A stretch of DNA of 64,000 nucleotides from Paenibacillus sp. (GCF_031177825.1 NZ_JAPSKE010000009.1:142720-206719), one strand, 5' to 3'; numbered from the stretch's first letter, positions 7,792-16,832 are shown. Program-made: numbers and translations. The notes: generated by a model from the letters alone, not told the origin.

Positions 7792-8774
7792 ATCCGGTGC
7801 TCCCGATACAGCTGTACGACGATCTCGTCGATCGGCTTCGCGTCGACGGTTACGTCTACCAGCTCGACATGCTCCGACAAAGCGGTGACGACGCTCGCCA
7901 TGCTAACGCGTTCGCTGTCGTAGCTGTACACCGCGCGTCCGGAAGACCAAGAGAGCCGCTCCGTCCCGGGAACGTCGACCGGCGCGTCGTGCTCGCGAAA
8001 GTCGGCGGTGAGGGTCCGGTACGTGCCGAACCGATTGCGCAGCGCGCGCAACGAGCCGTCATACAGCAGCGTGCCTTTGCCGATCATCAGGATCCGATCC
8101 GCCAGCGCCTCGATATCGCTCATGTCGTGCGTCGTCAGGATGACCGTCACGCCGCGCTCCTTATTCAACGTCTTGATGAACTGCCGCACGGCAAGCTTGC
8201 TGACGGCGTCTAGCCCGATCGTCGGTTCGTCCAGGAACAATATCTTGGGGCTGTGGAGCAGCGAAGCCGCGATCTCGCACCGCATCCGCTGGCCGAGGCT
8301 GAGCTGACGGACGGGGGTGTGAAGGATATCGTTCAGTTGGAGCGCTTCCGTAAGCGAAGAAACATTTTCCCGGTAGTGATTCTCTGGAGTGTTGTAGATG
8401 TCCCGCAGCAGATCGAACGAATCGACGACAGGCACGTCCCACCACAGCTGGGAGCGTTGGCCGAAGACGACGCCGATGTTGCGCACGTACGCCGTCCGTT
8501 CCTTCCAAGGCGTGAATCCCATGACGTTGCAGGCGCCGGCGTCCGGCACCATGATGCCGCTCATGACCTTGATCGTCGTCGACTTGCCGGCGCCGTTCGG
8601 TCCGATGTAGCCGACGATTTCCCCTTCCCCTATAGAAAAGGATATGTCCCGCAGCGCCTCGACCCGCGCATACTCCCTTGCGAACAGCGCCTTGACCGCT
8701 TCCTTGAACCCTGCGGCGCGCCTCGCCACTTTGAACGTCTTTTCGATCCCGTTCAACGTTATGATCGGTTCCAA
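7788..8774 (-). CDS. ABC exporter ATPase (COG4586-like)
   Basis: A 328-residue nucleotide-binding subunit. Walker A is GPNGAGKSTT, the signature LSLGQRMRCEIA, and Walker B ILFLDEPTIGLD, followed by the H-loop TTHDMSD. The N-terminal stretch before Walker A (FKEAVKALFAREYARVEALR) and the roughly 80-residue C-terminal extension are typical of this ATPase subgroup. The start is a TTG at 8774 with GGAGG a few bases upstream; there is no in-frame ATG near it. First gene of the three-gene exporter operon. The AT-rich region upstream (8800-8900) must hold its promoter. Confidence 0.92.
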   Translation of the reverse strand: MEPIITLNGIEKTFKVARRAAGFKEAVKALFAREYARVEALRDISFSIGEGEIVGYIGPNGAGKSTTIKVMSGIMVPDAGACNVMGFTPWKERTAYVRNIGVVFGQRSQLWWDVPVVDSFDLLRDIYNTPENHYRENVSSLTEALQLNDILHTPVRQLSLGQRMRCEIAASLLHSPKILFLDEPTIGLDAVSKLAVRQFIKTLNKERGVTVILTTHDMSDIEALADRILMIGKGTLLYDGSLRALRNRFGTYRTLTADFREHDAPVDVPGTERLSWSSGRAVYSYDSERVSMASVVTALSEHVELVDVTVDAKPIDEIVVQLYREHRI

Positions 8775-8967
8775 TGCCGTGCCTCCTTCGGTCTATGTGT
8801 GGATTGCTTAAAAAATATAGCCGAACGGGCAAAAAAAATATAGACTTATACTTTCTGTCGAGTTATACTAATATTATAGAGGCCGAGGGTACTCTAGTTT
8901 AGTTAAGAACTGTCAAAATTCGGAATGCGACCTGATGATGGTCGTGTTTTTTATTTTCTGCATTGTA

Positions 8968-8999
8968 AAGAGGGGCTCTCCGTTATGGAGGCCCCTCTT
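8968..8999. terminator. Hairpin downstream of the hydroxyacid dehydrogenase gene
   Basis: A 9-bp stem AAGAGGGGC/GCCCCTCTT with additional inner pairing lies between the 3' end of the dehydrogenase gene and the promoter region of the exporter operon. Neither side has a clean T-run, so termination efficiency is doubtful. Apart from this hairpin and the exporter promoter region, 8775-9063 shows no gene. Confidence 0.45.
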
Positions 9000-9063
9000 G
9001 TTGTACTTGCTTCCTTCGCTCCATCGGAAAGCGACATCGTCCCGTTCGGATGCTTTCCGCCGC

Positions 9064-9930
9064 TTACCGCTCGTAAAGCCTATACAGCGATTGCGTGCCC
9101 TTCTCCGCGAAGCCCATGTCGCTCAGCCGCTCGTACAACGTCCGCCCGAGATCCAGTCCGGGCAGCTCGAGCCCCATCTCCTCCGCGCTGTCCAGAGCGA
9201 TCTTCATGTCTTTGATGAAGTGTTTTACATAGAAGCCCGGTTCGAAGTTGCCCGCGATGATGCGAGGGGCGAGATTGCTCAGCGACCAGCTGCCCGCCGC
9301 CCCCGACTCGATGCTCGCCAGCACCGTGCTCGGATCGAGTCCCGCTCGCTTCGCATACGCGAGCGCCTCGCACACGCCCAGCATGCCGCTCGCGATCGCG
9401 ATTTGATTGCACATCTTCGTATGCTGCCCCGCGCCCGGCCCGCCTTGCCGCACGACGTTCTTGCCGAGCGCGGCGAAGATCGGCCGCATGGCGTCGAACG
9501 CCGCTTGCCCGCCGCCGACCATGATCGACAGCCGCGCCTCCCGCGCGCCGACGTCGCCGCCGGACACCGGGGCGTCCAGCGCCTCGACGCCGCGTTCGGC
9601 GGCGGCGGCGTGAATGCGCCGCGCCAGCGCGGGGCTCGACGTCGTCATATCGATCAGCGTCGCGCCCGGCTTCGCGTTCGCCGCGAGGCCGCCCTCCCCG
9701 AGATATATCGCCTCGACGTCCGAGGGGTAGCCGACCATCGTAATGACGACGTCGCAGGCCGGCGCCAACGCCGCAGGCGACTCATGCCATGCCGCTCCCC
9801 GGGCGAGCAGCTCCTCCGCCTTCGATTTCGTTCGGGTGTACACGTGCAGCCGGTGCCCCGCCTCGAGCAGATGCCCGGCCATGCTCCTCCCCATGACCCC
9901 GGTTCCGATAAATCCGATATTCAAGTGCAT
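9064..9930 (-). CDS. NAD(P)-dependent beta-hydroxyacid dehydrogenase (tartronate semialdehyde reductase type)
   Basis: A 288-residue member of the 3-hydroxyisobutyrate dehydrogenase/GarR family. The Rossmann start is IGFIGTGVMGRSMAGHLL, the substrate loop is DAPVSGGDVGA, and the catalytic Lys is in GAGQHTKMCNQI. The ATG at 9930 has GGGAGG upstream; the long open frame to 10347 is not coding because it overlaps the glycerate kinase gene. It is divergent from glycerate kinase with 88 bases between them. In the glyoxylate/glucarate pathway, reduction of tartronate semialdehyde yields glycerate, the substrate of the neighbour, so the pair makes metabolic sense. Sequence alone does not exclude 3-hydroxyisobutyrate or succinate semialdehyde as substrate. 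Confidence 0.9.
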   Translation of the reverse strand: MHLNIGFIGTGVMGRSMAGHLLEAGHRLHVYTRTKSKAEELLARGAAWHESPAALAPACDVVITMVGYPSDVEAIYLGEGGLAANAKPGATLIDMTTSSPALARRIHAAAAERGVEALDAPVSGGDVGAREARLSIMVGGGQAAFDAMRPIFAALGKNVVRQGGPGAGQHTKMCNQIAIASGMLGVCEALAYAKRAGLDPSTVLASIESGAAGSWSLSNLAPRIIAGNFEPGFYVKHFIKDMKIALDSAEEMGLELPGLDLGRTLYERLSDMGFAEKGTQSLYRLYER

Positions 9931-9980
9931 GCGCCTCCCTATCCCAACGATACTAGTTGTATATAGATTATAGCCGTTCG

Positions 9981-9989
9981 TGCTATAAT
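9981..9989 (+). promoter_or_regulatory. Extended -10 promoter of glycerate kinase
   Basis: TGCTATAAT is a consensus -10 hexamer with an extended TG one base upstream, 30 bases before the start codon. No good -35 lies at 17 bases, which extended -10 promoters tolerate. Confidence 0.55.
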
Positions 9990-10018
9990 CGCCAAAAAAA
10001 GGTAAGGAGCGTGGGTCC

Positions 10019-11176
10019 GTGAACATCGTCATCGCACCGGATTCGTTCAAAGGTTGTCTGTCGTCGGAGGCCGCCGCGGACGCGATCGAAAGAGGCGTAC
10101 GCCGCGTCCTCCCGGACGCGCGCATCGCCAAGGTGCCGATCGCCGACGGCGGCGAGGGGACGTTGGACAGCTTGTTGGCGTCCGCAGGCGGCAGGCGGGT
10201 GCCCGTGCGAGCGAGGGGACCGCTCGGCGACGAGGTCGAGGCCGAATTCGGCGTTCTCTCGGGAAGCGGCGCGGCCGTCATCGAGATGGCGAAGGCGTCG
10301 GGGCTCGGCCTCGTCGACGCGGATCGGCGAAACCCGCTGCTCGCCACGTCCTACGGCACCGGGCAGCTCCTTCGGGCGGCGCTCGACGAAGGCTGCCGCG
10401 ACTTCATTCTGGCGGTCGGCGGCAGCGCCACGAACGACGGCGGCGCCGGCATGCTGCAGGCGCTCGGCCTGCGGCTGCTCGATGTCGACGGCGCGCCGGT
10501 CGGTCCCGGCGGCGGGGCGCTGTCGCGCATCGCGGCGATCGACGGCGCGGCGTGGGACCCGCGCATCGCCGAGTCGCGGTTCGTGCTCGCCTCGGACGTG
10601 TCCAACCCGCTGCTCGGGCCGAGCGGCGCGACCCGCGTCTTCGGGCCCCAGAAAGGCGCGACTCCGGAAGACGTAGAAGAACTGGAACGCAACATGGCGT
10701 CCTGGGCGGACGTCGTCGAACGGTTTACCGGCGTTCGGCTGCACGACTTGCCCGGCGCCGGTGCGGCCGGCGGCCTCGGCGGGGCGTTCTTGGCTTTCTT
10801 CCCGGCGGAGCTGCGCCGCGGCATCGACGTCGTGCTCGATGCGTCGCCGTTCCGAGACGCGCTCCGGGACGCCGACCTCGTCATTACCGGCGAAGGCCGG
10901 ATCGACAGCCAGACCGCTTCGGGCAAGACGCCGATGGGCGTCGCGCAGGAGGCGCGCAAGGCGGGCGTGCCGACGATCGCGATCGCCGGCTCCGTCGGAC
11001 CCGGTATCGAGGCGCTGTACCCGCACGGCATCGAAGCGGTGTTCAGCCTCGCGAACGGGCCGATGAGCCTCGCGGAGGCGATGGATCGCGCGGAGCCGCT
11101 GCTCGAACATGCCGCGGAGCAGATCGTTCGCGCGCTTCGGGTCGGGGGGGCCGGTCGTCGGCAAAGCGCCACGTAG
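10019..11176 (+). CDS. Glycerate kinase
   Basis: Phosphorylates glycerate to 2- or 3-phosphoglycerate, feeding glycolysis. The 385-residue protein begins MNIVIAPDSFKGCLSSEAAA, the hallmark of the GarK/GlxK family, and has the conserved VPIADGGEGT, GGSATNDGGAGML and VITGEGRIDSQTASGKTP blocks in the normal order. The GTG at 10019 is preceded by AAGGAG. Its divergent neighbour encodes a hydroxyacid dehydrogenase of the type that makes glycerate. The C-terminal tail past ALRVGG is slightly longer than usual but unremarkable. A large hairpin follows. Confidence 0.95.
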   Translation: MNIVIAPDSFKGCLSSEAAADAIERGVRRVLPDARIAKVPIADGGEGTLDSLLASAGGRRVPVRARGPLGDEVEAEFGVLSGSGAAVIEMAKASGLGLVDADRRNPLLATSYGTGQLLRAALDEGCRDFILAVGGSATNDGGAGMLQALGLRLLDVDGAPVGPGGGALSRIAAIDGAAWDPRIAESRFVLASDVSNPLLGPSGATRVFGPQKGATPEDVEELERNMASWADVVERFTGVRLHDLPGAGAAGGLGGAFLAFFPAELRRGIDVVLDASPFRDALRDADLVITGEGRIDSQTASGKTPMGVAQEARKAGVPTIAIAGSVGPGIEALYPHGIEAVFSLANGPMSLAEAMDRAEPLLEHAAEQIVRALRVGGAGRRQSAT

Positions 11177-11184
11177 CATGAAGA

Positions 11185-11236
11185 AGCCCCGCCGAGGCGC
11201 CGCGGATGAACGTCCGCGGCGCTTCCTGGCGGGGCT
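11185..11236. terminator. Bidirectional hairpin between glycerate kinase and the sugar isomerase gene
   Basis: Outer stem AGCCCCGCC/GGCGGGGCT (11185-11193 and 11228-11236) encloses an inner stem CGCCGCGGA/TCCGCGGCG. It lies between convergent genes, and the distal side in the plus direction reads ACTTGCTTATT. Probably terminates both units. Confidence 0.65.
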
Positions 11237-11242
11237 ACTTGC

Positions 11243-12037
11243 TTATTGGCCGGCGATTTCGCGCAGCCAAGCGACCGAGCGCGCAACGTCCCCGGTCATC
11301 GTGCGAACCGGCCGCGTCTCCGGCGGATGCCATAGCTCCATCGCCAGCCAGCCGCCGTAATTCGCCGCGTGCAACGCTTCGACGAAAGCCGCGAGGTCGA
11401 CGTCGCCTTCGAGCAAATCCTCCGTCGGCGTCCGCCCGCGTTGGTTCCGCAGATGGACCGCGTATACGCGCTCCGGGTACTGCATCACCCACTCGATCGG
11501 GTCGCAGCCGGCGACGTGCGCCCAGCCCGTGTCCACGCACAGCCCGACGGCGGCGTCGGCGTATTCCGCGACCGTCCGCAGGTCGGCGAGCGCCCGCTCC
11601 CGCTCCGCGGCGTGGTTATGAAGGCTCAGCCGCAGCCCGAGCGCGCCGGCGCGCTCGGCTAACCGGGACAGATGTTCGCCCTGCCGCCGGAGCAAGCTTT
11701 CCGACCGCGGAAGCGGCGCCTTCCAGCCGCCGTACGGATCGGTGTTCACGATCAGATCGATGCCGCCCGCCGCGGCGAGACGCTCCGCGAACGGCAGCAC
11801 CTCCGCTTCCAACGCGTCGTATTCGCCGTGCAGCGCGACCCCGACGTACGAGGCGGAGACGGCGAGCCCGGCCGCGCGGACGAGCGCCAGCTTCTCCGGC
11901 GTCGCGTCCGTCTCGACCGCGTCGAGTCCCGCCTCGGCGCAAGCCTCGTACAGACTCTCCCACGTCGGCTCCTTCCCGTCCGCCTTCCATCGCTCGACCC
12001 ACCCGTACATATTCGATGAGATGCCCTTCGCTTTCAT
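11243..12037 (-). CDS. Sugar phosphate isomerase/epimerase-like TIM barrel protein
   Basis: A 264-residue xylose-isomerase-like TIM barrel. Metal-site features can be seen: LSLHNHAAERE, then GLCVDTGWAHVAGCD, VYAVHLRNQRG and a C-terminal WLAMELWHPPE supplying the Glu and His ligands. The ATG at 12037 has GGAGG upstream, overlapping the end of the oxidoreductase gene, 2 bases apart. Such proteins commonly pair with Gfo/Idh/MocA oxidoreductases in inositol, keto-sugar or glycoside breakdown, as here. The substrate cannot be read from the sequence. Confidence 0.88.
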   Translation of the reverse strand: MKAKGISSNMYGWVERWKADGKEPTWESLYEACAEAGLDAVETDATPEKLALVRAAGLAVSASYVGVALHGEYDALEAEVLPFAERLAAAGGIDLIVNTDPYGGWKAPLPRSESLLRRQGEHLSRLAERAGALGLRLSLHNHAAERERALADLRTVAEYADAAVGLCVDTGWAHVAGCDPIEWVMQYPERVYAVHLRNQRGRTPTEDLLEGDVDLAAFVEALHAANYGGWLAMELWHPPETRPVRTMTGDVARSVAWLREIAGQ

Positions 12038-12039
12038 CC

Positions 12040-13121
12040 CTACGCCTCCTCGATGCCGATCGTCCGGCGCTCCCCGGTTTCCGCACAATCGTACAAGCTA
12101 CGGATGAACCGATAATGGTCCAGCGCGCGGCCGTTGACGTTCGCCAGCGACGGCAGGCCGCGAATGCGATTATAAAAGTGTACGAGCGGGAGGTCCATAA
12201 CGGTGAACGGTCCGCGCGGACCCGGGTCGACGACTTCTTCGACGACCTTCCCGTCCCGATCGGTCCGCAAAACCACCGGCTGCCTAGAATCGTACGGCGT
12301 CCAGTGGACAGCGCCCCGGGTCCCTTCGATTTCGCCGAGGAACGTCTCTTGGCCGTGCGTGCACGTGCCGCGCTCATAATGGACCGCGACCGCGCGAGCG
12401 CCGTTGCGCCGGAACGACAGGAACGCGCCGATATGATGCTCCACGTCGTAGACGACGTCCGTCGGATCGGCGGCCGTCTCCGGCTTCGCCGTCCACGCGG
12501 CGGCGATGTCGATCGAGGACGGCGACAAGACGTCTACCAGCGTCGAGATGTCGTAAGGGCCCCAATCCATGGCGATCCCCCCGCCGCTGCGGGCGCGTTC
12601 AAGGAACCAGCGGCTCTGAGGCTGGTATTCGATGCCGGCGCGGCTGCGCTCCCACTTGTTGACGAACGTCGCGTGGTAAATTTCGCCTAAGACGCCCGAT
12701 TGCACTGCGCGCTTGACCGCTTCGTTATGCAGCATGCCCTTGCCCTTGTGCCGCACCGCGCAGCATCCGAGCAAGAGGCCGCGCTCCGCGGCCAGTCGCT
12801 CCATCTCCTCCGCCTCGTCGACGTTCATCGCGAGCGGCTTCTCGCACAACGCGTGGCGGCCGGAGCCGAACGCGAGCCGTACCCCGTCAGATGCAGGAAC
12901 GGCGGCGTCGCCACGATGACGATATCGTCGTCGCGCGCCGGCTCGGAGGCGAGCATCTTCGCCGCGTCGTCGAACGCCGCGGCCTCCGGATACGCGTCCC
13001 GGAACGATTCGAGCGCCGCCGGATTCGGATCGGCGACGCGGAGCGCCGCCGGCTCGGGCAGCTTCGCCGCCGCGGCATGCGCGCGGGCGATGACGCCGGC
13101 ACCGATCAAGTAAATCCGCAC
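12040..13121 (-). pseudogene. Gfo/Idh/MocA family oxidoreductase, broken by a frameshift
   Basis: The N-terminal NAD-binding part starts at a GTG (13121-13119; GAGGTGAT upstream) as VRIYLIGAGVIARAHAAAAK and runs to ATPPFLHL. It then loses frame near 12886-12892. The second part, starting GRHALCEKPLAMNVDEAEEM, continues in another frame to the stop at 12040 and carries the rest of the domain. Total length is 1082 bases; adding one base gives 361 codons, a normal length. Reading CATCTGACGGG with one extra base restores H-L-D-G-V, as in homologues. Either a genuine one-base deletion or a sequencing error. The second fragment alone lacks the Rossmann fold and would be inactive. Confidence 0.85.
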
Positions 13122-13269
13122 TGCTAAGATCACCTCATTCGTTTCTTCCGATGCATCCCACTCTACCATCCTCGGCGCGCCGGCGCTCGTCCGAAGCTCC
13201 CGCGAAACTCGTCGTTTTGTATACGGAATCGGCCGATAAGCGTTATAATGAACATCAGGTGATTCCGAC

Positions 13270-13864
13270 ATGTACGTAGAACGGTTCCGGCTGTCGCGCG
13301 ACTTCGCGTTCTTCCGCGGGCGCGGCACGGACGAAGCGCATGAGCTGCATATCCACGACTGCCTCGAGGTCGGCGCCTTGCTCGAAGACGAGCTCGAATA
13401 CCGGTTCGGCGGCCGTACGTATCACGGCAAGCCGGGTGACGTCTTCCTCTGCCGTCCGTTCGAGCCGCATTGGAGCTTCGCGAAGCCGGGCGGGCGCCGG
13501 GCGCGAATCGCCGAGACGCGTCGAAGCCGCCGAATGGGTCGGTCCGCTGCTGGAGTCTTATCGCGACCCCGCAGCCTGCGAGCGGCTGATCCAAGACGCC
13601 GGCGTCGGCCGAACGCTGTTATACCGGGAATTTCGGAAGATGACCGGCCTCTCGCCGCAAGCGTTCATCAATCGACTCCGGGTGCACACCGCGACGGATC
13701 TGCTCCGCTCGACCGACGAACCGATGATCGAGCTCGCCGAATCGAGCGGCTTCCAGTCGCTCAGCGCGTTCAACAAGCAGTTCCGCGCGTACGCCGGCTG
13801 CCCGCCGAGGGAGTACCGCAGCCGCTTCCGAATTGAAACCGAAAGGAGCGTCCAAGATGTCTGA
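13270..13864 (+). pseudogene. AraC-family regulator, decayed (internal deletion plus frameshift)
   Basis: From the ATG at 13270 the frame encodes an N-terminal sugar-sensing cupin (HELHIHDCLEVGALLEDELE to FLCRPFEPHWSFAKPG, ending near 13490). The C-terminal double helix-turn-helix (LYREFRKMTGLSPQAFINRL to AYAGCPPREYRSRF) is in a different frame that closes at 13864. The whole is about 198 codons, while such regulators are usually about 280, so roughly 80-100 codons linking the two domains are missing as well. That makes a sequencing error an unlikely full explanation. It is divergent from the frameshifted oxidoreductase, its probable former target. Confidence 0.75.
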
Positions 13865-14411
13865 ATCGAAGCCCTATGCCGTCGCCGTCGTCCCATACAA
13901 CACTGTGTGGCCGGCCGCCTTCGAGGCGGAACGCGAACGACTGCTTGCCATGCTCGCTCCGAACGTCTCCCGGATCGAACACGTCGGCAGCACGTCCGTA
14001 CCGGGGCAAGCCGCGAAGCCGATTCTCGATCTGTTCGCGGCCGCGCGGCCGCTGCTCTCCGAAGCGGAATACGCGGAGCGGCTGCGCGAGGCGGGATACG
14101 CCTATCAGAAAACTGGGATGGTCGGGAGGCATCTGTTCTACCGCGAGGCGGGAACCGGCGCGCGCACGCATCATTTGCATTTGCTGCCGGAAGAGGGATT
14201 CTACGAGCGGAACGAAATCCTGCTGCGAGACTACCTTCGGGCGCATCCGGCGGAGGTCGAAGCGTACGGCGCTTTGAAGCGCGAACTCGCGAAACGGTAC
14301 GCGGCGGACCCCGACGGGTACACGAGAGCGAAGACCTCGTTCATCCAGCGCATCGTAGACGCGGCGCGCACGGAGCGAGGTTTGCCGTTGGAATCCGTCT
14401 GGGAAGAGTGA
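13857..14411 (+). CDS. GrpB family protein (nucleotidyltransferase fold)
   Basis: A 184-residue GrpB/UPF0157 protein. The start AVAVVPYNTVWPAAFEAERE, then SRIEHVGSTSVPGQAAKPIL and the histidines in ARTHHLHLLPEEGFYERNEI are diagnostic. The fold resembles minimal nucleotidyltransferases; in some proteins it is fused to dephospho-CoA kinase, but its own role is unsettled. The ATG at 13857 has AAAGGAG upstream and overlaps the AraC remnant by 8 bases, so it may once have been coupled to it. Confidence 0.92.
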   Translation: MSESKPYAVAVVPYNTVWPAAFEAERERLLAMLAPNVSRIEHVGSTSVPGQAAKPILDLFAAARPLLSEAEYAERLREAGYAYQKTGMVGRHLFYREAGTGARTHHLHLLPEEGFYERNEILLRDYLRAHPAEVEAYGALKRELAKRYAADPDGYTRAKTSFIQRIVDAARTERGLPLESVWEE

Positions 14412-14430
14412 GCGCTCGGAGGCGCGAAGT

Positions 14431-14466
14431 AAAAAAAGGCGGCCCGAAATTCGATCTCGGACCGCC
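14431..14466 (-). terminator. Intrinsic terminator of the cupin gene
   Basis: On the minus strand GGCGGTCCGA/TCGGGCCGCC forms a 10-bp stem with one mismatch-type wobble, followed by TTTTTTTAC (14437-14429). It sits 33 bases beyond the cupin stop codon. Confidence 0.85.
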
Positions 14467-14498
14467 CGCCGCCCGCCGCGCTTCGGCGGCGAGTCCGA

Positions 14499-14819
14499 TT
14501 ATTCTCTCTTCAATAAGTCCAATCTCAGCGGCGTGAACGCGTCGAGCAGCGCCGACGGCTCCAGCGCCTTCACGCCGTGCTTCGCCCCGCCGGGAATCGT
14601 AATCGTATCTCCCGCCTGCAGCACGGTGACGCGGCCGTCGATGCGAAACTCGATGCGCCCCTTCAAGCAATAGCTCATCTGCTCATGCGGATGCGAGTGC
14701 TCGTAACCCTCGGCCCCTTCCTCGAAATGGACCTCCATCATCATCAGCCGTTCCCCCGGGCCGAAAATTTTGCGTTTCACGCCCGGCTCCGCGTTTTCCC
14801 ATTCGCCTGTGTTCGCCAA
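14499..14819 (-). CDS. Small single-domain cupin protein
   Basis: A 106-residue RmlC-like cupin. Motif 1 is HSHPHEQMSYCLKGRIEF, with metal-binding histidines and Glu, and motif 2 is PGGAKHGVKALEPSALLDAF with one His. The EHSHPHEQ pattern indicates a metal site like that of KdgF-type and dioxygenase-like cupins; KdgF converts pectin- or alginate-derived unsaturated uronates. That role is possible given the sugar-acid genes next door but is not proved. A single-gene unit with a clear terminator. Confidence 0.87.
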   Translation of the reverse strand: MANTGEWENAEPGVKRKIFGPGERLMMMEVHFEEGAEGYEHSHPHEQMSYCLKGRIEFRIDGRVTVLQAGDTITIPGGAKHGVKALEPSALLDAFTPLRLDLLKRE

Positions 14820-14896
14820 ATCGTACCGCTCCTCTCGAGGGATGTAATCGCTTTACTCGTCTACCATCATACCCGATGGAGAAGCGGCTCGGCTAC

Positions 14897-15994
14897 TTAT
14901 CGCACGCGATAATTCTCGAAGCAGCTCGGAATCACTTCCGTAGAAGCGCCCGGCAGCTGCGGCAGCGCGTAGCGGCCGTCCTTCACCGTAGCGGGCTCTA
15001 CGAAAATATCGCGAATCCAAGGAATGTATTCGAGCATGATCGCGTTCGGCGTCGCAGCCACGAGATGCTGGTGAATTTGCCCCATATCGCCGACGTGCGG
15101 AACGACCGGCAGATCGTACGCCGCCGCTAGGTTCGCCACCTGCAGCCACTCGGTGACGCCTCCGACCCGCGTGCAATCCGCCTGCACGTATTCGACCGCT
15201 TCGGCTTGGATATAGTCGCGGAACGCGTATTTCGTATATACATGCTCGCCGAGCGCGATCGGTACGTTCAGCTCCCGCGCGAGCTTGCGATGCCCGGCGA
15301 CGTCGTCGGGGTTGAGCGGCTCCTCCAGCCAAAACAGATCGAACTGCTCCAGCTTCTTGCCCCACGTCATCGCCGTATTGACGTTCCATTGCTGATTGAC
15401 GTCGATCATCAGAATAATGTTCGGCCCGATCGCCTCGCGCACCGCCTTGACGCGTTCGAAGTCCTCCCGCGGATCCGGCTTGCCGACCTTCATCTTCACC
15501 CCGGCGAAGCCTTGCTCCACATACGATGTAATATCCTTAAGCAATCGTTCCTTCGACCAGTTCAGCCATCCGCCGTTCGTATTGTACGCTTGGATCCCTT
15601 CCGACTTGTGTCCGCCGAGGTATTGCCATAACGGCTTATTCGACGCCTTCGACATAATGTCCCAGAGGGCGATGTCCACCGCGGCCAACGCCATGTGCGC
15701 GATGCCCGCGCGTCCGACCCAGTGCAGCTGCCCGAACCGCATGCCGTCCCATAACTCCTTGACCATGAACGGATCTTTCCCGAGCAGGACGGGCGCATAA
15801 TACCGGTCGATCGCGCCGGCGATCAAGTCGTCTCCATAGGCGCACGTGCCCGTGTACCCGTACCCGACGATGCCCTCGTCGGTCGTAATGCGCACGCCCG
15901 GCAGCCCCCAATGCGTCGGCGAATTAATAGCGTCGGTAATCGGCGGGTGGAGCGGCACGTGCAGGACGAAGCTTTCGACGTTTACGATTTTCAT
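14897..15994 (-). CDS. Mandelate racemase/muconate lactonizing enzyme family, likely acid-sugar dehydratase
   Basis: A 365-residue enolase-superfamily protein. The catalytic apparatus can be located: K167-x-K169 in GVKMKVG, metal ligands D198 (LMIDVNQQW), E224/E225 (WLEEPLNPDD) and E250 (ALGEHVY), D273 (VQADCTRVGG) and H300 (VVPHVGDMG). The KxK plus His-Asp dyad places it in the MR subgroup, where most members dehydrate aldonates or aldarates to 2-keto-3-deoxy sugars. The start MKIVNVESFV at 15994 is preferred on family grounds (GGAG 12 bases upstream); an ATG at 16027 lies inside the operator. It follows an SDR gene and carries the regulon palindrome upstream. L-fuconate or a similar acid is a reasonable guess only. 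Confidence 0.9.
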   Translation of the reverse strand: MKIVNVESFVLHVPLHPPITDAINSPTHWGLPGVRITTDEGIVGYGYTGTCAYGDDLIAGAIDRYYAPVLLGKDPFMVKELWDGMRFGQLHWVGRAGIAHMALAAVDIALWDIMSKASNKPLWQYLGGHKSEGIQAYNTNGGWLNWSKERLLKDITSYVEQGFAGVKMKVGKPDPREDFERVKAVREAIGPNIILMIDVNQQWNVNTAMTWGKKLEQFDLFWLEEPLNPDDVAGHRKLARELNVPIALGEHVYTKYAFRDYIQAEAVEYVQADCTRVGGVTEWLQVANLAAAYDLPVVPHVGDMGQIHQHLVAATPNAIMLEYIPWIRDIFVEPATVKDGRYALPQLPGASTEVIPSCFENYRVR

Positions 15995-16022
15995 GGCGGT
16001 TTCACACTCCAAATTTTCGTAT

Positions 16023-16034
16023 ATCATGTATGAT
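16023..16034. promoter_or_regulatory. Operator palindrome upstream of the dehydratase gene
   Basis: ATCATGTATGAT, a 12-bp dyad (ATCAT-GT-ATGAT) preceded by AT, is found identically at 17543 and 28808. It lies 29 bases upstream of the dehydratase start. The form suits a FadR/UxuR-type GntR regulator, and the GntR gene two genes away is the natural candidate. Confidence 0.75.
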
Positions 16035-16052
16035 TATTTAGAAAAAGAAACC

Positions 16053-16814
16053 CTAATACCCCAACGACGCCCCGCCGTCCACGGGCAGCGCGACGCCGGT
16101 GACGAACCCTGCATCGTCGCAGGCCAAATACAGCGCGGCTCTCGCGATTTCTTCCGGCGTCGCGCAGCGGCCCAGCGGATGCATCTCGCCCAGCGAACGC
16201 GCCGCCGCCGCCGGATCCGGCTGCCGCTCCACCCAATCCTCCAGCAGCGGCGTCATGACGCCGGCCGGGCAGATGCAGTTGACCCGCACGCCGTCCGCGG
16301 CGTAATCGAGCGCGAGCGACTTCGTCAGCGCGACGACCGCCCCCTTGCTGGCCGAGTACACCGGATTGTTCCGCTGCCCGAGCAATCCGTTCAACGAAGC
16401 CAGGTTGACGATCGAACCCCGGCGTCTCCGGAGCTCGGGAATGCATGCTTTCGTCGTCAAGAAGACGCTCTTGACGTTACTATCCATCACGCGCTGCCAA
16501 TCGGCTTCCTCTACGTGCTCAATCGGTCCCGGGAGGATGACCGACGCGTTGTTCACTACTACGTCAATGGCGCCGAACGTATCGATCGTCGCTCGCGCGA
16601 GCTTCCGCACGTCCGCGTCCAGCGAGACGTCCGTTCGAATCGCGATTGCCCGGCCGCTTCCCTCGTTGATTTCCCGCGCAACGCGGGCCGCGGCCGCTTC
16701 GTTCCGATCCGCGACGACGACGTTCGCGCCGCGGTTTGCGAACAGCGCCGCGATCGCTTCGCCGATGCCGGAGCCGGCGCCCGTCACGATCGCGGTTTTC
16801 CCTTCGAGTCGCAT
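16053..16814 (-). CDS. Short-chain dehydrogenase/reductase (SDR)
   Basis: A 253-residue classical SDR. NAD(P) binding TGAGSGIG is at residues 11-18, NNAS at 88-91, and the catalytic Ser140, Tyr153 and Lys157 (YSASK) are all present. Asp36 in VVVADRNE suggests NAD rather than NADP. It lies 18 bases downstream of the GntR gene and upstream of the acid-sugar dehydratase gene. In oxidative sugar pathways an SDR oxidises either the free sugar or the keto-deoxy acid, so it probably works with the dehydratase. The substrate is not determined. Confidence 0.9.
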   Translation of the reverse strand: MRLEGKTAIVTGAGSGIGEAIAALFANRGANVVVADRNEAAAARVAREINEGSGRAIAIRTDVSLDADVRKLARATIDTFGAIDVVVNNASVILPGPIEHVEEADWQRVMDSNVKSVFLTTKACIPELRRRRGSIVNLASLNGLLGQRNNPVYSASKGAVVALTKSLALDYAADGVRVNCICPAGVMTPLLEDWVERQPDPAAAARSLGEMHPLGRCATPEEIARAALYLACDDAGFVTGVALPVDGGASLGY

Positions 16815-16832
16815 TCCTCCGCCCTCCCGTTC

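Noticed and set aside
9957..9962. TTGTAT as -35 of the glycerate kinase promoter
   Set aside because: The spacing to TATAAT is 21 bases, too long; an extended -10 explains the promoter better.
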